A stretch of DNA of 64,000 nucleotides. Origin: JAZDOK01 sp043798715. Lineage in GTDB: Bacteria; Vulcanimicrobiota; JAZDOK01. Position 1 is the stretch's first letter, and every line of letters starts with the position of its first letter. A program made the translations under genes and the position numbers. Shown in pieces: positions 59,806 to 64,000 of the stretch. The notes beneath the pieces were generated by a model. It saw only the letters and a list, made by a program, of their open reading frames with translations, was not told where the DNA came from and searched no databases. The stretch lies in NCBI GenBank assembly GCA_043798715.1, contig JAZDOK010000004.1, forward strand, positions 1 through 64,000, given 5' to 3'.

Positions 59806-61077
59806 TCAGGTAAACTCTGAAAAGAGGTTCAGCTCTTTATCGACGAGTTTAAGAAAAACGTCGATAACAACCGCGTCAAACTGCCGGCCGGCCCCTTCTC
59901 TGAGACGCTTTAGCGCTTCATCCACCGGAAGGGCACTCCGGTAGGGACGGGGATGGATCATGGATTCATAGGCTTCGGCAACAGCCAGGATCCTGGCTCC
60001 AAGAGGAATCTCACTCCCCTTCAATCCGGAAGGATACCCCCCGCCGTCATACCACTCGTGGTGAGAGTGAATGAGTTCCGCCTCTTCGCGGCAGATGCTC
60101 AGTTTTTTCGTCAATTGCCAACCCATTTCGGGGTGCCGCTTCACCAGTCCATACTCCTCCTCGTCCAGAGGCTTCTCCTTGCACAGGATCATGTCCGGCA
60201 GGCAGATATTTCCCAGGTCATGGATCCGCGCGGCCAGCATGATCTCCTCGATCTCCTCCTCATCCAGAAAAAGCTCCCTGGCTATTTTTTCGCTATATTT
60301 CATCACTCTGAGAGAATGCGGGCCGGTGTACCGATCGCGCTCATCCACCGTGGTCGCGAGCACCTTCACTACCTCCCTGGTCTCCGTCAGCAGATTAACA
60401 TAATTATGTGCAACCCGGTAGAGCATGGCCAGCGAAAGAAAGAGCAAAAGCAGCCCCAGAGGCTGAAACTGAGAGAGGACGGCTATCAGAATCCCCACGG
60501 GAGCCATGATGAAGATGGAAAGGGAGATGGAAGACCAGGTGAAATGCAGGTATCCATAGACGAAGAAATTGAGAAGCTGTTCCACCAGAATGCAGGCCAG
60601 GACGCTGATAAAAAAGGAGAAAAGATGCGAAAAAAACTTCTCCCAGTCAAGCCAGACGACCGTGGTGTGGGTGAAAGCATAAAATACCACTCCGCCCACC
60701 CCGAAGGCAAGCGTTTTCTGGGCCGCCCTCGAGAAAGTCCTGAGATTGCCCGCCTTTCTGAAGAGAATGCCGGCAAACTCCCCAAAGAAGGTGAGCCAGG
60801 CGGTGAAGAGGGGTCCTAGAAGGATTATTGAGGCGTAATACACCGGTTCGGCCACAACTATTTCTCTTCCCTTGGGGAGGCGCAGAAAAAGCGCTCCGGA
60901 GAGGCCGGCCATCAGAAAAAAAACGACAATCCTGATAGACCCCTGGGCGACTTCCTTGTAGGGGAACAGGCCGGGAATGAAGTCCTTCCCCCAGAAGGAA
61001 ACCGCAGCCATAAAGGCAACCAGGAAAAAACCCAAAAGAATGCTCCTGGGAACGATTCCAATACGCCTGATTTTCAT
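59806..61077 (-). CDS. Membrane-bound HD-GYP domain protein
   Basis: The product has 423 residues from ATG 61077; the ribosome binding site is weak and the frame runs a further 35 codons upstream. Five to seven N-terminal membrane helices precede the HD-GYP domain: 'PHSLRVMKYSEKIARELFL', 'AARIHDLGN', 'KRHPEMG', 'HSHHEWYDGGGYPSGLKG' and 'RPYRSALPVDEAL'. HD-GYP enzymes hydrolyse cyclic-di-GMP. Two usual residues differ: HDIGK reads HDLGN, and the late metal-ligand region VADAYDAM reads 'VAEAYESM'. It is divergent from the flagellar genes, which suggests a motility link. Confidence 0.85.
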   Translation of the reverse strand: MKIRRIGIVPRSILLGFFLVAFMAAVSFWGKDFIPGLFPYKEVAQGSIRIVVFFLMAGLSGALFLRLPKGREIVVAEPVYYASIILLGPLFTAWLTFFGEFAGILFRKAGNLRTFSRAAQKTLAFGVGGVVFYAFTHTTVVWLDWEKFFSHLFSFFISVLACILVEQLLNFFVYGYLHFTWSSISLSIFIMAPVGILIAVLSQFQPLGLLLLFLSLAMLYRVAHNYVNLLTETREVVKVLATTVDERDRYTGPHSLRVMKYSEKIARELFLDEEEIEEIMLAARIHDLGNICLPDMILCKEKPLDEEEYGLVKRHPEMGWQLTKKLSICREEAELIHSHHEWYDGGGYPSGLKGSEIPLGARILAVAEAYESMIHPRPYRSALPVDEALKRLREGAGRQFDAVVIDVFLKLVDKELNLFSEFT

Positions 61078-61280
61078 CTCTGCAGGTAAATTCTGCACCC
61101 CGCCGGCATTACCTTCAGATTCCCTCAAAAAGAAACTCAGAGGCCAACTTTTAAAAACCCGCGCCAATACTGAATAATCCACGGCTTAGCACAAAAAGTT
61201 AACAAAATATTAACAACCTGTTCACACTCTGGCAAATCTTCCCCTGTATAATGAAACCGAGGACGAGGAGAACAAGAGCC

Positions 61281-62534
61281 ATGCAAGTATTCGGCTCTCC
61301 AGGCATCCCTGCGAAGAATTTGCAGGCGCAGCCCCAAAGTCTGAACCCCTCGCCGGTTCATCCGGCGGGAACGGTGCAGAAGGGAGGGGTGCCCGCCGGT
61401 TCGGGCGAGCAAACGGGGATAAGGCCTGGCGCCCCTGAGATGGGCGCCCGCAACCTGGGAACTTCCGGCCTGCCCCGCTCGACAACTTTCGCCAGGATGA
61501 GCGAGGCTGACGTGGCGCAGCACCTTGAAAATTTAAAACTGCCGGTCTCGCGAGAGAACCTGGCCCTGGCCAGGCGCATGATGGAATGCAGCCTGCCCCT
61601 GACGGCCCAGGAGTTCCAGAGTCTGAAAAAAGCCCTGGCCGCTCTACCCCGAACCACCCCGGAGGACCTCACCTCCGCCGCCTTCCTGAAATACAGCGGT
61701 CTCCCATTGACGGGAGAAAACATCACTACCCTCGCTTCCTTCATCCGGAATCAGCCGATGGTCGGCTCCCAGATCCTCGAGCTCCAACAGGCCTTCAGGG
61801 ATTTGGTAAAAAAGGAGGCGGCAGGCCTGCCGCCCGAGACGCTCAAAACCCTGGACAGAATACGCGCTCTCCTCGCCGGATACGTCCTGGATCCCGGATT
61901 GGAAAGCCATCGGGAGCTCGCGGAATCGCTCTTCAAGATGGCCGGAAGGAACCGGGTTGAGAAGTCCCCCTCCGGAAATATCGAGGAGGAGCCCTCTCTG
62001 GCATCCCTCCAGGAACAGCTCGGAAAGGGAGCGGACCTGAAAGAGGGAACCTCCCTGGCGGCCATATTCAAGCTCCTGGGGGAAATGGGAAAAAATCTGT
62101 CGGCTCAGGGGTTGATCAACCAGGCCAGAGACGGCGATGATCCCGGATTCTTCTACTTTCAGGTTCCTCTCCGCCTTGATGAGGACGGGAAGACCGGGGA
62201 GATCAGGATCCGCTACCGACGGGAATCCGAAGAGTCACGCCGGGTGGACCCTGAAGACGCCAAAGTCGAATTCGAGGTGAACACCGAGCACCTGGGAAAC
62301 ATCACCTTCACCATCGAGATGACGCGAGGTAGGATTCACATCCAAGCCGGAACCGAGAGCTCGATGAAAAAGGACTTCATCGAAAGCCGCTTTGGCTCCC
62401 TGAAATCTGGACTGGAGGGTTTGGGCTACGAGATCGGCCTTCTGGTGTGCCTGGTGAATCCGGCACCGCAACACAGGGAGTGTATCCCTGTAAAAGCATT
62501 TGAATGCATGGAGCGGATCAATGTCACAGCGTGA
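61281..62534 (+). CDS. Flagellar hook-length control-like protein (FliK-type C-terminus)
   Basis: The product has 417 residues from ATG 61281, preceded by AGGAGAAC. The N-terminal third is low in complexity and rich in Pro, Gly and Gln. The middle is helical. The C-terminal domain ('FFYFQVPLRLDEDGKTGEIR', 'VEFEVNTEHLGNITFTIEM', 'LKSGLEGLGYEIGLLVCLV') follows the FliK C-terminal beta-alpha fold, which interacts with FlhB to switch export from rod/hook to filament subunits. The position just before a short FlhB-like gene and flgF/flgG supports this. Confidence 0.75.
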   Translation: MQVFGSPGIPAKNLQAQPQSLNPSPVHPAGTVQKGGVPAGSGEQTGIRPGAPEMGARNLGTSGLPRSTTFARMSEADVAQHLENLKLPVSRENLALARRMMECSLPLTAQEFQSLKKALAALPRTTPEDLTSAAFLKYSGLPLTGENITTLASFIRNQPMVGSQILELQQAFRDLVKKEAAGLPPETLKTLDRIRALLAGYVLDPGLESHRELAESLFKMAGRNRVEKSPSGNIEEEPSLASLQEQLGKGADLKEGTSLAAIFKLLGEMGKNLSAQGLINQARDGDDPGFFYFQVPLRLDEDGKTGEIRIRYRRESEESRRVDPEDAKVEFEVNTEHLGNITFTIEMTRGRIHIQAGTESSMKKDFIESRFGSLKSGLEGLGYEIGLLVCLVNPAPQHRECIPVKAFECMERINVTA

Positions 62535-62733
62535 TGATAACGAGAAAGTTGGAGAGGCGCTCTGTCTGGAGGGCATCATCCCGCGACAGTTATACGATGT
62601 CATCGCGGAGATCCTGTCTTTTACATACGCTGTTAACAAAGAATGGTCAGATAGATTGAAATCGGAAGGAGGGGAAGACGCCCGTAAAGGAGAATCAGAA
62701 GATCAAATTAAGCGATTTGGTTGTAATATTTGA
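62521..62733 (+). CDS. Short FlhB-like cytoplasmic domain protein (FhlB-type)
   Basis: The 70-residue product starts at ATG 62521, overlapping the end of the FliK-like gene. Its core 'IIPRQLYDVIAEILSFTYAV' matches the last helices of the FlhB/YscU export switch ('IPxELYxAVAEILAFVY' type). The NPTH autocleavage motif and preceding strands are missing, so only a fragment of the usual FhlB length remains. It might bind the FliK-like partner as FlhB's C-terminus does (inference). Confidence 0.55.
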   Translation: MSQRDDNEKVGEALCLEGIIPRQLYDVIAEILSFTYAVNKEWSDRLKSEGGEDARKGESEDQIKRFGCNI

Positions 62734-62748
62734 GGAGGTGAAAGAACG

Positions 62749-63516
62749 ATGTTAGACGGAATGAAAATGGCGACTCAGGGAATGCTGGCCATGATGGCCA
62801 AGCAGGAGGTCATTGCCAATAACTTGGCTAACGTCGGAACGGCGGGATTCCAGAAAGATACGATGCTGGTTTCCTCGTTTAACGACGTGCTCAAGAAGGA
62901 GATGGCTTTCCGCGGATCCGATGAAGATGCCGGCTATTTCCAGGCTGGCGGCGGCCCTGAGGCCAAGGGAGAGCTCTTTTACAAGAATGCCACCATGTTT
63001 TCCCAGGGCTCGCTCAAGGAGACGGGAAACTCCTTTGACATGGCCCTGGATGACAATGGGAAGGGATTCTTCACCATCCAGTCCCAGGAAGGACTCAAGT
63101 TCACCCGCAACGGCTCCTTCAGGCTGAGTCCTACCGGGCACATAGTGACCCAGGACGGCTCCCTGCTGGTAGGCCAGAAAGGCCCCATCCACGTCAAGGG
63201 CCAGAACTTCGCGGTCAGCAACGAGGGGATCGTCACCGTTGACGGGCGGGAGATAGACCGCCTGCTCATCACCACTTTTGACAACAGGAACGGCCTGACC
63301 AAGGTCGGGGACAACAATTTTGTCACTTCCGGCGGGGGGAGAGCCTCCTCTGACTTCCGGGTCAAGCAGGGCTTCGTGGAAATGTCCAACGTCAACGTGG
63401 TCAAGGAAATGGTCGATATGCTCTCCATCATGAGAGCCTATGAGGCCAACCAGAAGATTCTCCACGCCGAGGATCAGGTTATGGCAAAGGCCAGTGAAGT
63501 AGGAAAGGTGCGCTAA
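62749..63516 (+). CDS. flgF: Flagellar basal-body rod protein FlgF
   Basis: The product has 255 residues from ATG 62749 after GAGGAGGTGAAAG. 'QEVIANNLANVGTAGFQKDT' is the rod/hook N-terminal signature, 'GNSFDMALDDNGKGFFTIQS' the central domain, and 'VVKEMVDMLSIMRAYEANQK' the C-terminal rod-protein motif. FlgF forms the proximal rod with FlgB, FlgC and FliE beneath FlgG and is exported through the flagellar type III apparatus. flgG follows after 30 bases. Confidence 0.92.
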   Translation: MLDGMKMATQGMLAMMAKQEVIANNLANVGTAGFQKDTMLVSSFNDVLKKEMAFRGSDEDAGYFQAGGGPEAKGELFYKNATMFSQGSLKETGNSFDMALDDNGKGFFTIQSQEGLKFTRNGSFRLSPTGHIVTQDGSLLVGQKGPIHVKGQNFAVSNEGIVTVDGREIDRLLITTFDNRNGLTKVGDNNFVTSGGGRASSDFRVKQGFVEMSNVNVVKEMVDMLSIMRAYEANQKILHAEDQVMAKASEVGKVR

Positions 63517-63546
63517 GCGCAATAATTTGGAGGGAGATGAATTAAT

Positions 63547-64000
63547 ATGATGAGAGCTCTTTACACAGCGGCATCAGGCATGATGGCCCAGCAGTTGAAC
63601 ATTGACAACATCTCGAACAACCTGGCCAACGTCCAGTCCACCGCCTTCAAGAAGGGACGCGTGGATTTCCAGGATCTTCTCTATTCCCACATGAGCGATC
63701 CCGGGACGGAGGCCACCGCCGGCACTCAGATCGGAATGGGAGTTCGCTCCGCCTCGACCCAGAAGATGTTCTCCATGGGATCGCTTCAGAAAACCGACAA
63801 CAACTTCGACGTGGCCATCCAGGGTGACGGATTCTACCAGGTGACCCTCCCGGACGGGACGTCCGCCTACACGAGAGACGGGGCCTTCAAGCTCGACGGG
63901 CACGGAAATCTGTCCACCAGTTCCGGTTATTCGCTCGGGCTCCGGATACCCAAGGATATCACCGACATCCAGATCAAGCAGGACGGCAAGGTTTTCGGCA
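63547..64000 (+). CDS. flgG: Flagellar distal rod protein FlgG (3' end outside window)
   Basis: It starts at ATG 63547 (or the adjacent ATG 63550) after GGAGGGAGATG and stays open to the window edge, giving 151 visible residues. 'RALYTAASGMMAQQLNIDNI' and 'SNNLANVQSTAFKKGRVDFQ' are diagnostic of FlgG. 'DNNFDVAIQGDGFYQVTLPD' and 'AYTRDGAFKLDGHGNL' belong to the shared central domain. FlgG builds the distal rod that crosses the periplasm. Confidence 0.95.
   Translation, partial: MMRALYTAASGMMAQQLNIDNISNNLANVQSTAFKKGRVDFQDLLYSHMSDPGTEATAGTQIGMGVRSASTQKMFSMGSLQKTDNNFDVAIQGDGFYQVTLPDGTSAYTRDGAFKLDGHGNLSTSSGYSLGLRIPKDITDIQIKQDGKVFG

Noticed and set aside
58327..59944. Two long plus-strand frames opposite exbD and exbB
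   Set aside because: Both are antisense shadows of clearly identified exbD/exbB; no start signals or domains are present.
1..64000. CRISPR arrays and prophage genes
   Set aside because: No regularly spaced repeats, cas genes, integrase or phage structural genes were seen.

Overview
The window comes from a diderm, flagellated bacterium with an anaerobic style of metabolism. The evidence is a TolC/HlyD/ABC efflux system, ExbB/ExbD, a heptose-phosphatase-like HAD gene, a four-subunit 2-oxoacid:ferredoxin oxidoreductase and flagellar rod genes. Gene content and the short heptamer-type intergenic repeats suggest Desulfobacterota or a related, poorly sampled phylum. The division cluster carries DUF881 and 'small basic protein' genes that are more familiar from Gram-positive lineages, so I do not assign a taxon.

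Bases 1-12,300 hold a partial HAD phosphatase; a large orphan P-loop ATPase flanked by a 14-bp direct repeat beside a degenerate 5S rRNA-like sequence; a secreted DUF2330-like protein; a GspF/PilC-type membrane protein; an ABC-F ATPase; an L-cysteine desulfidase-family gene; a probably frameshifted small membrane gene; a DUF169 protein; and a GlcD-type flavoprotein on the minus strand. Three sequences related to the 3' end of 5S rRNA lie in this part.

Bases 12,300-26,400 are one long co-directional run: exported protein, murB, ddl, ftsQ, DUF881, sbp, ftsA, ftsZ, nrdR (with an in-frame amber codon), an endonuclease Q-like gene, nucleoside salvage (deoB, purine nucleoside phosphorylase, pyrimidine nucleoside phosphorylase), a PilX-like pilus protein, tyrS, then tRNA-Ile and tRNA-Ala with a terminator.

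Bases 26,400-30,040 are scarred by mobile elements: an IS1182-type element, a second isolated IS end, a REP-like palindrome, a beheaded histidine kinase next to its response regulator, a Phd/RelE toxin-antitoxin pair and an IS3-type remnant. Bases 30,040-38,730, all minus strand, encode PorGDAB, a TPR lipoprotein built on an apparently inactivated archaemetzincin domain, ribulose-phosphate 3-epimerase, a membrane-anchored PASTA protein and a PASTA serine/threonine kinase.

Bases 38,880-48,600 are mostly accessory: a YddG-like exporter, an unknown exported protein, a DUF4145 + TOPRIM-like gene pair, a pair of ~115-bp direct repeats flanking BrnT/BrnA and a beta-propeller lipoprotein, a Fic protein, a tryptophan-rich repeat protein and two paralogous tiny membrane proteins. 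Bases 48,800-58,400 form an efflux locus (TolC, HlyD, double ABC ATPase, two ABC-2 permeases) interrupted by an SGNH-TPR gene and a flavoprotein gene. The last 5.6 kb carry exbD/exbB and an HD-GYP gene on the minus strand, then FliK-like, a short FlhB-like protein, flgF and the start of flgG.

The best candidates for undescribed biology are the orphan ATPase with its flanking repeat, the DUF4145/TOPRIM pair, the archaemetzincin-TPR lipoprotein, the amber-interrupted nrdR and the scattered 5S-derived elements. All assignments come from reading the sequence; no database search was made.
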